Assembly (NCBI RefSeq): GCF_007995215.1 | Contig: NZ_VCDK01000005.1 | Span: 62,001-126,000 of the forward strand | Source of the DNA: Shimia ponticola | Lineage (GTDB): Bacteria; Pseudomonadota; Alphaproteobacteria; Rhodobacterales; Rhodobacteraceae | Length of the DNA: 64,000 nt | Direction of reading: 5' to 3' | Made by a program: the position numbers and the translations under genes | Notes under the pieces: model-generated | What the model saw: the letters and a program-made list of their open reading frames with translations, nothing else | Told to the model about the DNA's origin: nothing | Databases searched by the model: none | Shown: one piece after another, positions 34,787 to 42,978 of the stretch | Layout of the letters: every line of letters starts with the position of its first letter | Numbering within the stretch: the stretch's first letter is position 1

Positions 34787-36862
34787 TCAGGTTGCTTTGC
34801 CGCTCAAGGCAGCGGTGGCGAGTTTGACGGCCTGATCCGTAGGATTAGAGCGGACACCAAACTCTACACGATCCGCACTCAGCATTTCCGTAAGCTGTCC
34901 GAAGACTTCAGCCTTCTTCTCGTCAGACAAGGTCAACGCCTCCAGAACATCTGCACGCGAAGAGTAAAAACTCGCCAAACGTACATTGTAGCGATAGGCA
35001 CCGGCCAACAATGCGAGGAAGAACAACAGCAAGACTCCGGGCGGAAGTTTTTCTGCCAAGGCAATCCACCATTGCTGCTGGGTGGAACCAATACTTTTCT
35101 CCCATGCTGCAAGGCAGTCGACATCTTCTCTCAAGTCGGACTTCTGGCAGACTTCGAAAAAGGTCTCCATGTCGGAAACTGCGCTTGAGATTTCAAAGAA
35201 CCGGAGCGGTGAGTTCTTGTAGTCCTCAATCACACCTTGGTTGCGTGCCAAGCTGTTCGCCCAGTCGTCGACATCATTAGCGTTCTGAGCGATGGCGGAA
35301 CTCACCGCTTTAATGGCGTCTTCCAAAGGTTCGAACGAGGCCCCGTTCAGTGTTTCCAGAACTGTTTCGATACGTTCCGCAACCTGTTGATAGCCAGCAA
35401 ACGCTCCGGCCTGATCCCAGTCAAATGGCGTGTAGTTGGCTTGGCCAAGGCGCTGCACAGCCCGCTCTCGGGCGTCGCCGCTGATGCGCAACAGGTTCGC
35501 CCCTCTGGAGCGTGCTTCGACTACGAAGAGTTCATCGTTAAATCGGATGAATGTATCCCCATCCGAGAAAGGACCTGGCATTTGTTGTAGGCGCAGACGT
35601 TTTTCGGTGTCTGTCGAGCTTTCCTGATAGGTACCATTCCCGCCGGTGAAAAGCATTGCCCCATCCCTTTGGATAACATCCTCTATGGGTATGGCCGCTT
35701 CCTCCCCGTCTAGGTTTTCGGTTCTGATCTGTCTGACGGTCCTCCCAAGAACCAATTGGGCAGAGTTATCCTCTGCCGTTTCTTCAACAATTGGCACCAA
35801 GATTCCCTGATCCGTTGTTGCATAGATCTGGCCCTGATAGTCTATGAGATTATTGAAATAATCTCCGGTCAACTTCCAAGCTTCAAGTACTGCGCGTGGT
35901 TGTCCAAGGACCAGCTGCGGTTCAGAACGGGCCGTGAAATCCGATTTGCTTATCTCAAACAGCGTCTCTTTGCCCAAGGCGACAAACTGATCAGGGCGCT
36001 CAACAATGTTCCAAAGCTTTTGATCCTCAGACAGGTCGAAATTGGTGTTCTGAACTGTGTCAGCTGGGTTTGCAGCGGCAATATCCAAGGACGTGACAAG
36101 ACCATCCCTGTCATAAATGAACACCCTTGAGCCTATGACGACGTGCCCCAGTGGTTCTTTAATATCGCTGCCGGTAATTTCGATTTCGGTTTCGATAGGA
36201 AGGAAATCGATTTCGTCGACCGTTACCGAAGCCAGATTCTCATCTTTGATACCGAAAACAAAACAACAGTCGGAGCTGTCGACGCCTGAAATATCATCAA
36301 TCGGCACAATACCGAAGATACTGTCAAGTCCGTCAACACGCGCGTCAGATACCCGGTCTTCGAAGTTGGCCGCTGCTAGTTCAGACTGGGAATTGACCCG
36401 AAAGATCGTGTCACCCTGACCGAAGAAATAGAGGTTGTCGTCCTCTAGCAGAAAGCCGCGAATAGTCCGCAGATTGAGTTCAATCTGCTCTGCAAAGTCG
36501 GGAAGCGTTGAAATGACGTCTGTCAGTGCGTCGCGCTTCTCCAAAACAGATGCCGCGGCCGAGTTGAAGCGATCTGTGATAGACTTGCTTTCGGCCACTG
36601 CGGCGACACGCTGTCCGTCCGAATAGGATCGCAAGAACGGCAGTCCGAGGTAGAACGCAATCCCGACCGCGACCGTCAAGACCAGCCCAACAAAGTTCCA
36701 TCGAGCTGAACGACGGGCCGCGTGCGATCTAGAACGCAGAAGGATCACGAGGTCCCCGATACGCTCGCTCCCCAACGCCAAGGCGCGGTCAAGCGTCCTC
36801 CGAGTTTCGAGTTTGGCTTTTCTGTTGTGCAGGGCACCTATAGGGTCGAAAATAAATCTCAT
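34787..36862 (-). CDS. Large bitopic membrane protein with propeller-like periplasmic region, unknown
   Basis: From ATG 36862 this is a 691-residue protein I do not recognise. A short cytosolic start (about 55 residues, basic) leads to a membrane helix (about 56-76). An exterior region of about 540 residues follows, and then a second helix (PPGVLLLFFLALLAGAYRY, about 610-630) and a cytosolic tail of about 60 residues. The exterior region repeats short beta patterns with a DG or GG turn (VFIYDRDGLVTSL, IYATTDQGILVPI, MLFTGGNGTYQ, FIRFNDELFVV), which suggests a beta-propeller-like sensory or adhesion domain. Two Cys pairs (DCCF and SDLREDVDC) occur. Codon use looks less GC-rich than neighbours. 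It is divergent from a Hint-domain gene. Confidence 0.65.
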   Translation of the reverse strand: MRFIFDPIGALHNRKAKLETRRTLDRALALGSERIGDLVILLRSRSHAARRSARWNFVGLVLTVAVGIAFYLGLPFLRSYSDGQRVAAVAESKSITDRFNSAAASVLEKRDALTDVISTLPDFAEQIELNLRTIRGFLLEDDNLYFFGQGDTIFRVNSQSELAAANFEDRVSDARVDGLDSIFGIVPIDDISGVDSSDCCFVFGIKDENLASVTVDEIDFLPIETEIEITGSDIKEPLGHVVIGSRVFIYDRDGLVTSLDIAAANPADTVQNTNFDLSEDQKLWNIVERPDQFVALGKETLFEISKSDFTARSEPQLVLGQPRAVLEAWKLTGDYFNNLIDYQGQIYATTDQGILVPIVEETAEDNSAQLVLGRTVRQIRTENLDGEEAAIPIEDVIQRDGAMLFTGGNGTYQESSTDTEKRLRLQQMPGPFSDGDTFIRFNDELFVVEARSRGANLLRISGDARERAVQRLGQANYTPFDWDQAGAFAGYQQVAERIETVLETLNGASFEPLEDAIKAVSSAIAQNANDVDDWANSLARNQGVIEDYKNSPLRFFEISSAVSDMETFFEVCQKSDLREDVDCLAAWEKSIGSTQQQWWIALAEKLPPGVLLLFFLALLAGAYRYNVRLASFYSSRADVLEALTLSDEKKAEVFGQLTEMLSADRVEFGVRSNPTDQAVKLATAALSGKAT

Positions 36863-36936
36863 AAGAATTGTCCAATCTAATGTTGGGCACACGGCACGAA
36901 ATTTCCGCAGGGAAATGCAACTCTAGAGGGAGCCAA

Positions 36937-37569
36937 ATGTCAAATTCCAACGATTGGCAGGCCACAGGATTTGGACCCGGCACATTTGTTCAAACAGCCC
37001 TTGGGATGCGTCCGATTGATCAATTGGAAGTCGGAGAAGAGCTTGAGTTCCGCGACGGTTCACGCGCGCCTTTGCTCCATCTGCATAGCCATCATTTCAG
37101 CGAAGATGAGTTGAACGCCAACCCAGATTTGCAACCCTTTCGCGTTCCGGCGCTTGCGCTGGGGCCTGCGGTGCCGCGTCGTCCCATTCTTATGTCGGGC
37201 GATATCCACGTCCTTGCACAAGGCCGTATGGTGACGCGGGTCGTGCCCGGTGATGCCTTGTTGCTGCCGATCTCGGCGATGGACGGCAAGAAGGGCATTG
37301 AACGCGTCGTGCCGGATGGCGGCATGACCTATTACCATATGCTGGTCGACCGCCACGCGATGATCCTGGCCGAAGGGTTGCTCGTTGATACCATGTTTGT
37401 CGGTCACTCGGCGGAACCGGACAAGGTAGTCACCATGTTTGACCATCTGAACGGGGCGTCTCACGGGGCGGCCTGCTATCCGATCGCCGACAACAAACAG
37501 GCCCGCACATTGATCGAAAAGCTGATCGACAAGGATCGTGCCCTGATCTCGGACAAGATCGACAGCTAG
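36937..37569 (+). CDS. Hint-domain protein without the Cys nucleophile
   Basis: From ATG 36937 (GAGGGAG upstream) this 210-residue protein matches the Hint_2 pattern common in roseobacters. GPGTFVQTALGMRPIDQLEVGEEL corresponds to block A, PRRPILMSGDIHVLAQG to the SxxHRVL region, and MTYYHMLVDRHAMILAEGLLVDTMFVG to the late block. In active Hint domains the first block begins with Cys or Ser; here the residue position reads Gly-Phe-Gly before PGTF, so self-splicing or autocleavage is unlikely. There is no signal peptide. Its 5' end faces the large membrane protein gene 74 bases away, which suggests a shared control region. Confidence 0.7.
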   Translation: MSNSNDWQATGFGPGTFVQTALGMRPIDQLEVGEELEFRDGSRAPLLHLHSHHFSEDELNANPDLQPFRVPALALGPAVPRRPILMSGDIHVLAQGRMVTRVVPGDALLLPISAMDGKKGIERVVPDGGMTYYHMLVDRHAMILAEGLLVDTMFVGHSAEPDKVVTMFDHLNGASHGAACYPIADNKQARTLIEKLIDKDRALISDKIDS

Positions 37570-37644
37570 GTTTCGTCTGAGCAGAGGTTTACATCGCGCC
37601 GGTTGTACCTATCTGAATGTTAGAGCGTCTAACATGAGATTGAT

Positions 37645-38652
37645 ATGCCCAGCCAAACTGTCCTTCTGACCGGCATCACCGGTTTCATTGCCAAACGCAT
37701 TGCCTTTGACCTGTTGGCCGAAGGCTACCATGTCCGTGGATCGCTTCGGTCCCTGAAACGCGCGGAGGAAGTGAAAGAAGCGATAACCGCCCAAGGCGGG
37801 GACGTGACGAACCTGAGCTTTGTCGAGCTTGACTTGACCAAAGACGCAGGCTGGGCCGATGCCATGACCGGGATCGACGCGTTGGTCCACACTGCCTCGC
37901 CGTTTCCGCTAGCGCAACCAAAGGACGAAAATGACATCATCCGCCCGGCGGTCGACGGCACGATGCGCGCGCTCAAGGCGGCGCAGAGTGCAGGCGTCAA
38001 TCGCGTGGTGCTGACCTCATCCATGGTCGCGGTCATGTATGTCGACCGTCCTGCGGGTCACCAATACACGGCTGCTGACTGGACGGACATTCATCACCCG
38101 GCTGCAACCGCCTATGTGAAATCCAAGACGCTGGCCGAAAAGGCTGCTTGGGACTTCATCAACGACCACCCCGACATGACGCTGACCACCGTGCATCCGG
38201 GCCTCGTGCTCGGCACGCCGATGGACCAGCATTACGGCACCTCGCTTGGTGTGGTGGAACGGATCCTGTCTGCAAAAGACCCGATGCAACCGGACCTTGC
38301 CTTGCCAATCATCGATATCGAAGATGTCAGCGCCCTGCATGTGGCCGCGCTTGAAACGCCGGAGACCGCCGGTCACCGCCTGCTGGCCACCGTCGATGAA
38401 TGGACATTCCCACAAATGGCTCAGGTGTTGGCCGACGCCTATCCCAACCGCAAGATCAAGACAGCCACCGCCCCGAAGTGGCTGTTGCGGGTGCTGGCGC
38501 TCTTTGACAAGGACCTGAAGACAGTGCTGCCACAGATTGGTTTTCGCGCCCCCACAGATGTATCTGAAACCATGACCTTGACTGGTATGCGCTACATCCC
38601 CGCCAAAGAAGCGGTACTCAAAAGCGCCGCGTTCATCGACGCGAAAGGATAG
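37645..38652 (+). CDS. NAD-dependent epimerase/dehydratase-type SDR (aldehyde/flavonol reductase-like)
   Basis: This 335-residue extended SDR starts VLLTGITGFIAKRIAFDLLAEGYHVRGSLRS, with the TGxxGFI nucleotide-binding motif. A catalytic YVKSK (Tyr/Lys) occurs near residue 155 and TSSM supplies the Ser. The TVHPGLVLGTP segment matches the dihydroflavonol-4-reductase and aldehyde reductase group. It probably reduces a carbonyl using NADPH. The stop is 3 bases before the lipoprotein gene, so the two form an operon. Confidence 0.88.
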   Translation: MPSQTVLLTGITGFIAKRIAFDLLAEGYHVRGSLRSLKRAEEVKEAITAQGGDVTNLSFVELDLTKDAGWADAMTGIDALVHTASPFPLAQPKDENDIIRPAVDGTMRALKAAQSAGVNRVVLTSSMVAVMYVDRPAGHQYTAADWTDIHHPAATAYVKSKTLAEKAAWDFINDHPDMTLTTVHPGLVLGTPMDQHYGTSLGVVERILSAKDPMQPDLALPIIDIEDVSALHVAALETPETAGHRLLATVDEWTFPQMAQVLADAYPNRKIKTATAPKWLLRVLALFDKDLKTVLPQIGFRAPTDVSETMTLTGMRYIPAKEAVLKSAAFIDAKG

Positions 38653-38655
38653 CCC

Positions 38656-39048
38656 ATGATCCGCGCCCTCGGTGTTTTACTGCTGCTGGTCGGCTGCGCC
38701 AGCGATGAGACGATCTCTGGCTTTGCAGGGGTCGGCAGCGAATGGCGCTATGAAGGATCTGAGACGGCGCAGGTCACTTTGGCCTTCCCCGGACCGGGGC
38801 AGGTCGCGGGGCAAGGTCCGTGCAACCGTTACTTTGCCACGCAATCCGCGCCATACCCTTGGTTCGAACTGGGGCCAATCGCCTCGACCAAGATGGCCTG
38901 CCCCAACCTCTCCGAGGAAGCGACGTATTTGGCTAAACTGGCCGCCATGACCTTGGCCGAGGTGTCAGGCGACGTTCTGATCCTGTCGAATGATGCAGGT
39001 GAGAAAATGATCTTTGCCCGGATGCCGGACAGCGAGTCAGACGGCTAA
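38656..39048 (+). CDS. META-domain lipoprotein
   Basis: This 130-residue protein begins MIRALGVLLLLVGCASDE, a lipobox LVGC with Cys15 lipidated. The body (WRYEGSETAQVTLAFPGPGQVAGQGPCNRYFATQ, IASTKMACPNLSEEATYLAKLAAM) matches the META/HslJ domain, found in heat-shock and envelope proteins. It follows the SDR gene by three bases. Its stop overlaps the recO end on the other strand. Confidence 0.82.
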   Translation: MIRALGVLLLLVGCASDETISGFAGVGSEWRYEGSETAQVTLAFPGPGQVAGQGPCNRYFATQSAPYPWFELGPIASTKMACPNLSEEATYLAKLAAMTLAEVSGDVLILSNDAGEKMIFARMPDSESDG

Positions 39049-39750
39049 CACATCGCGCAACCTGCGCCGCGCCTCTGGCAGGTCGCGGCCATCGCCTGCG
39101 GCTTTGCTCAGAAAGAACCCGGTTGTGCCCATGGCCTGCGCGATGTCACCGTCATCACCTTCGTTTCCGGGCAACAGCACGGGTGGCAGAGGCAATAGCT
39201 TGGGCGCCCATTCCCCGGCCCCGCCGGTCGAGACGGCCCGCCCCGATTTCGGCGACACATAGTTCAGGCCCTCAGTCGCCCCTGTCACGGCGCAGCGGCT
39301 CAGGTCCAGCCCATAGCCCAGCGCCTCCAGCAGCCCCAGTTCCCAGCGCAGGTAGGCCAGTGGCCACGCGTCCGTCACCGCCATCAGGTCGAGTAGCGTC
39401 ACGGTGCGCTCATAGACATCCGGCATGGCCTCGCGCTCGGGCAGCAAGACCGAGGTCAGTGCCGTGACCGCCTGCATCCCGGCCAAAGCTTTGCGGTCGC
39501 CCATGATCACCGCCGCACGAGCGCGCACAGGTTCGACGGTGAAGCTGCCCAGATGATCCTCAAGCCGCGCTTTCCATGTGACGTCGAGTTGCGTTCCCGG
39601 CTGTAGGTGCGGCGTCATCTTGCGACTCCGCCCGCCGCGTACCACGCCCGCAGCCCGGCCATGGGTTGGCGTGAGCACGTCGATGATGGCAGCATGTTCG
39701 CCGTGAGCGCGCGAGGTCAGAAGAACGCCGGTGTCGGTCCATTCGATCAT
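39037..39750 (-). CDS. recO: DNA repair protein RecO
   Basis: This 237-residue protein has the OB-fold N-terminus MIEWTDTGVLLTSRAHGEHAAIIDVLTPTHGRAAGVVRGG. An alpha-helical C-terminal domain follows (LAYLRWELGLLEALGYGLDLSRCAVTG). RecO loads RecA onto SSB-coated single-stranded DNA with RecR. Only one Cys is in the region of the zinc site of some RecO proteins, so it lacks that zinc. It is near era and DUF1491 on the same strand; recO-era linkage is common. The stop overlaps the convergent META lipoprotein gene by 12 bases. Confidence 0.93.
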   Translation of the reverse strand: MIEWTDTGVLLTSRAHGEHAAIIDVLTPTHGRAAGVVRGGRSRKMTPHLQPGTQLDVTWKARLEDHLGSFTVEPVRARAAVIMGDRKALAGMQAVTALTSVLLPEREAMPDVYERTVTLLDLMAVTDAWPLAYLRWELGLLEALGYGLDLSRCAVTGATEGLNYVSPKSGRAVSTGGAGEWAPKLLPLPPVLLPGNEGDDGDIAQAMGTTGFFLSKAAGDGRDLPEARRRLRDVLAV

Positions 39751-39836
39751 TGGTTAGGCACCCCCACCCGGAATCAAGGCCGAAGGCCGCCGGGTGATCG
39801 TCGGGCCGCCCCCACGGCCCGGCGATTGGCTGACCA
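39751..39836. repeat. Composite palindromic repeat, copy B
   Basis: Directly upstream of recO, a long hairpin pairs ATCGTCGGGCCG (39797-39808) with CGGCCCGGCGAT (39815-39826), all 12 pairs with one T-G wobble. A small hairpin GGCC-GAA-GGCC spans 39778-39788. A possible weaker outer stem joins TGGTTAGGC (39751-39759) and GGCTGACCA (39828-39836). Bases 39797-39831 match copy A at 9247-9281 in 32 of 35 positions. The remainder to 39946 holds no gene and is GC-rich. Confidence 0.65.
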
Positions 39837-39946
39837 CGAGGCGTTTGGAGAATTCAGAGGCAATTTGGCTAACATAAAGCGCACCGAACAAGCGTTGCAT
39901 CGCCGCGCCGCGGCCCGACGCCCACCCGGCTACACTTCTCTTGAGG

Positions 39947-40276
39947 CTACCCATCCAGCCCCGGCTCATCCAGCAAATGCCGCCCGGCCTTATCCTCAAC
40001 CTCGATCACCCAAAGATCAGGGTCTGAGGCCTTCTGCCGGGACAAAGCATCCTCGACATCACGATCCGAGCCTTCGGCCAAAACCACCCATGTCCGCTTA
40101 TCCGCCATGAAATCAAACGTCCGCTGGTAACAACAGGCCTGTCCATCCAGCGTACTGACCTTGACCAGAACCGCGCCTGCCGTTGCATCGCCTTTGGCCA
40201 CGACAAACGCTGGAATATCCATCAGCCGCAGCCGAGTCAGATAGGCCGACACCCAAACATCAGACGTGAGCCTCAT
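39947..40276 (-). CDS. DUF1491 protein
   Basis: This 109-residue protein (MRLTSDVWVSAYLTRLRLMDIPAFVVAKGDATAGAVLVKVSTLDG) matches DUF1491, small alphaproteobacterial proteins of unknown function. RTWVVLAEGSDRDVEDALSRQKASDPDLWVIEVEDKAGRHLLDEPGL is the conserved second half. Its start overlaps the era stop (ATGA), so it is cotranscribed with era. No membrane segment. Function unknown; the era coupling suggests a housekeeping role. Confidence 0.85.
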   Translation of the reverse strand: MRLTSDVWVSAYLTRLRLMDIPAFVVAKGDATAGAVLVKVSTLDGQACCYQRTFDFMADKRTWVVLAEGSDRDVEDALSRQKASDPDLWVIEVEDKAGRHLLDEPGLDG

Positions 40277-41187
40277 GAATTCCCGTCGCGGAAATCCAGC
40301 CCCATCTCGTCGTAGCGTTCCCGCTCTTCGAGCCAGTTGGGCCGCACTTTGACTTGCAAGAACAGGTGAACACGCCGACCCAGAAACTCTTCCAGTTCCA
40401 TCCGTGCGGCCTTGCCCACGGCTTTGACTGTTTCACCCTTATTGCCCAGCACGATGCCCTTGTGGCCGTCCCGGCTCACATAGATCATCTGGTCGATCCG
40501 GGCCGAGCCATCCTTGCGCTCTTCCCATTTCTCGGTCTCGACAGTGAGCTGATAGGGCAGTTCCTGATGCAGACGCAGGGTCAGCTTCTCGCGTGTCATC
40601 TCGGCGGCGATCATGCGCAGCGGGAGGTCAGCGATCTGGTCTTCGGGATATAGCCATGGGCTCTCCGGCATCTGCGCAGCCAACCATGTCTTCAGATCCG
40701 CGCATCCATGCCCTTTCTCTGCCGAGATCAGGAAGGTCTGTTCAAAATCTCGACGGCTGTTCATGTCCTCGGTCAGGGCCAGCAGGTCGGGTGCCTCGAC
40801 ACGGTCGATCTTGTTGATCGCCAGCGCGATCCGGCCGGGGTGTTCTTCCAACGTCTCCAGAATGCGCTCCACGCCCTTGGTCACGCCACGGTGCGCCTCG
40901 ATCAGCAGGACGGTGATGTCGGCATCCGCCGCCCCACCCCACGCCGCAGCAACCATCGCGCGGTCCAACCGACGGCGAGGCTGAAACAGACCGGGCGTAT
41001 CAATGAACACGATCTGGCTGTCATCCTCAAGTGCCACTCCGCGAATGCGCGCGCGCGTCGTCTGCACCTTATGCGTGACAATCGACACCTTCGCGCCAAC
41101 CATCCAGTTCAGCAGGGTCGACTTTCCAGCATTGGGTTCGCCGATCAGGGCCACGAAACCGGCGCGTGTGTTTTCGGATTGGGTCAA
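40273..41187 (-). CDS. era: GTPase Era
   Basis: This 304-residue GTPase helps assemble the 30S ribosomal subunit. The G1 motif is GEPNAGKSTLL, G3 is FIDTPG, G4 is NKID, and the C-terminal KH domain includes GHKGIVLGNKGETVKAVGKAARMELEEFLG. Length matches the family. It is followed by the overlapping DUF1491 gene. Confidence 0.97.
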   Translation of the reverse strand: MTQSENTRAGFVALIGEPNAGKSTLLNWMVGAKVSIVTHKVQTTRARIRGVALEDDSQIVFIDTPGLFQPRRRLDRAMVAAAWGGAADADITVLLIEAHRGVTKGVERILETLEEHPGRIALAINKIDRVEAPDLLALTEDMNSRRDFEQTFLISAEKGHGCADLKTWLAAQMPESPWLYPEDQIADLPLRMIAAEMTREKLTLRLHQELPYQLTVETEKWEERKDGSARIDQMIYVSRDGHKGIVLGNKGETVKAVGKAARMELEEFLGRRVHLFLQVKVRPNWLEERERYDEMGLDFRDGNS

Positions 41188-41260
41188 ATCGGGGATACCT
41201 TGAGATAGACTAAATCGTCGTCAGGCACGCGTCATACGCCTTCGGCCCGCACAGGTCCAG

Positions 41261-42973
41261 CTATGTCCACGCCATGACCTCTTCGGCCACCATGCGCTGA
41301 AATGCCCGACGCACGGTGATCCGCGCCACGTCAGCCGAGACGCGCCGCGCATTCTGGGTAATCTCCAACGCCCGCTTTGGATTGGCGCGCGCCCAGTCGA
41401 TCCGCTCTTCCAGATTGCGCCCACCGGGCGAGATCGGAACGTAATGCTCCCACGGTTTGTAGAGGTGGGAATAGAACAGTTCCCAGTCTTCCTTCTCCTT
41501 GAAGACCAGACTGTTCGAATTCACCGCCATCAGGAAATTGGACCCAGTGTCAAACCCTGAAAGGCTCGCAACGTATTTGTAGCGGTGAAACCATGTCACG
41601 GGCTTCGGGTCTGATATCAAACCAGCCCATGCCGGGTCCTTTCTTAGCATGCGTCGTTTGGGTCCCAGCACCATCGCGAAATCGAACCCGGGAACACCCT
41701 GCAACCGTCGCGTCAAGTGATACCGCGTCAGTGTGTCCAACCGCGCCAAGAGTCCAGATTTCTCTTCGTCGCTGGCCTCTGCATAGCGGTTCATCAATCC
41801 GATACTGCCCCCGTATTTCAGCCGCTCAGGGTTCAGCGCCGACACCGTGCCGCCGCTCAGATTCCCGCGCCAGACACAGACGTCCTCCTTGTCCTCGAAC
41901 GGGATGTCGTCCGCAGGCTCGGTTGACACAAAATGGGGACGATACATCGAATGATACCCAACCAGAGGCCACAAGACACAGTTCCGGGCCTGCGGTCGGC
42001 GGTTATAGACGAAAACCGGCATCGGCGGGTTGTCCGCTTGCCGCCCGTAACCTCGCGCATCGAGCATATCGCAGCGGATCGGCGTACCCTCATTCCAAAC
42101 GGTACGCAGGTCATTCAGGACCCCCATCGCACGTTGAACTGGCGGGTCGGTCTTGTCCGTGGGCAGGAAACCATCGCTCAGGTTCTCACCCGCTCGGATT
42201 ACGGGCAAAGGCTCACCACTGTGCCACGTCACCTTGTGATGCCCGTCGAACGTGGCGAGTTGGTTTGTTTTCTGTGGCTGCCAATCAGATACGGGACCGG
42301 TGGTCCGCTGCCCAAGACAATGGGCGGCGATGCCTTCGGACAGTTCAATCAGCCTCGGGGCCATATTCGTCGTCATGCGCTGCGGCGCAGGCGGAGCGTC
42401 TCGACGAAACAGGGACGCGTCAGGGTCAGGGTCCGGCAAAGCCAACCGATCCCCCAAAGTCGTGAAAAGCTGCACCTGCCAATCCGCATCCATCTGCAAT
42501 TCGATCAGCCGGTCCGAGCCTCCAAAAAACGCGCGCACGTCGGCATGATGTGCATCCCAGTCATCCGCCCATACCCCCGGCATTTCCTGCCGCGTGTGCA
42601 AGGTATCCCGCACGTGTTGGTGCAAAATGGCGTGATCGTCCGAGTTCTTGCGATTGGCCAGCCACGTGTCGCGGTGCCGCGTATTCAAAAGGAAAATCGC
42701 GTCCTCGAAATGCTCAGCCAGATAGGCGAAGGCTTTGAACCCCTGCAGAAGAGGCAAGGCTGGACGCTTGTAATCCCACAATTCGACAAAAACCCGAGCA
42801 TCCGCCCATTGCCGCAACGGGGTGACGTTGCTGGCACGGGCGCGCAACAAGGCCTCTGCCAACGGCTCTTTGGTGCCATCGGCCACCTCAAAACCGCCGG
42901 TGCGGAAATAGTGGCCGATCTGGCCACCACCACAGCAGTCAAACCCGATCGCAAAGATGCGCGGCCCGTCCAA
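41261..42973 (-). CDS. Fusion of a degenerate sulfotransferase-like domain and a GT90 (CAP10) glycosyltransferase
   Basis: This 570-residue protein starts with TTG at 42973, six bases after paaK. Residues about 5-180 (RIFAIGFDCCGGGQIGHYF, FLLNTRHRDTWLANR) follow a sulfotransferase fold, but the usual PAPS-binding GxxKxGTTSL loop reads GFDCCGGGQIG, without the Lys and Thr pair. Residues about 310-560 match the GT90/CAP10 family: VCVWRGNLSG, SIGLMNRYAEA, KYVASLSGFDTGSNFLMAVNSNSLVFKEK, EDWELFYSHLYKPWEHYVPI. Such transferases put sugars on lipopolysaccharide or capsule. The role is likely cell-surface glycan modification; the degenerate N-terminus may only bind acceptor. Confidence 0.75.
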   Translation of the reverse strand: MDGPRIFAIGFDCCGGGQIGHYFRTGGFEVADGTKEPLAEALLRARASNVTPLRQWADARVFVELWDYKRPALPLLQGFKAFAYLAEHFEDAIFLLNTRHRDTWLANRKNSDDHAILHQHVRDTLHTRQEMPGVWADDWDAHHADVRAFFGGSDRLIELQMDADWQVQLFTTLGDRLALPDPDPDASLFRRDAPPAPQRMTTNMAPRLIELSEGIAAHCLGQRTTGPVSDWQPQKTNQLATFDGHHKVTWHSGEPLPVIRAGENLSDGFLPTDKTDPPVQRAMGVLNDLRTVWNEGTPIRCDMLDARGYGRQADNPPMPVFVYNRRPQARNCVLWPLVGYHSMYRPHFVSTEPADDIPFEDKEDVCVWRGNLSGGTVSALNPERLKYGGSIGLMNRYAEASDEEKSGLLARLDTLTRYHLTRRLQGVPGFDFAMVLGPKRRMLRKDPAWAGLISDPKPVTWFHRYKYVASLSGFDTGSNFLMAVNSNSLVFKEKEDWELFYSHLYKPWEHYVPISPGGRNLEERIDWARANPKRALEITQNARRVSADVARITVRRAFQRMVAEEVMAWT

Positions 42974-42978
42974 CGTGG

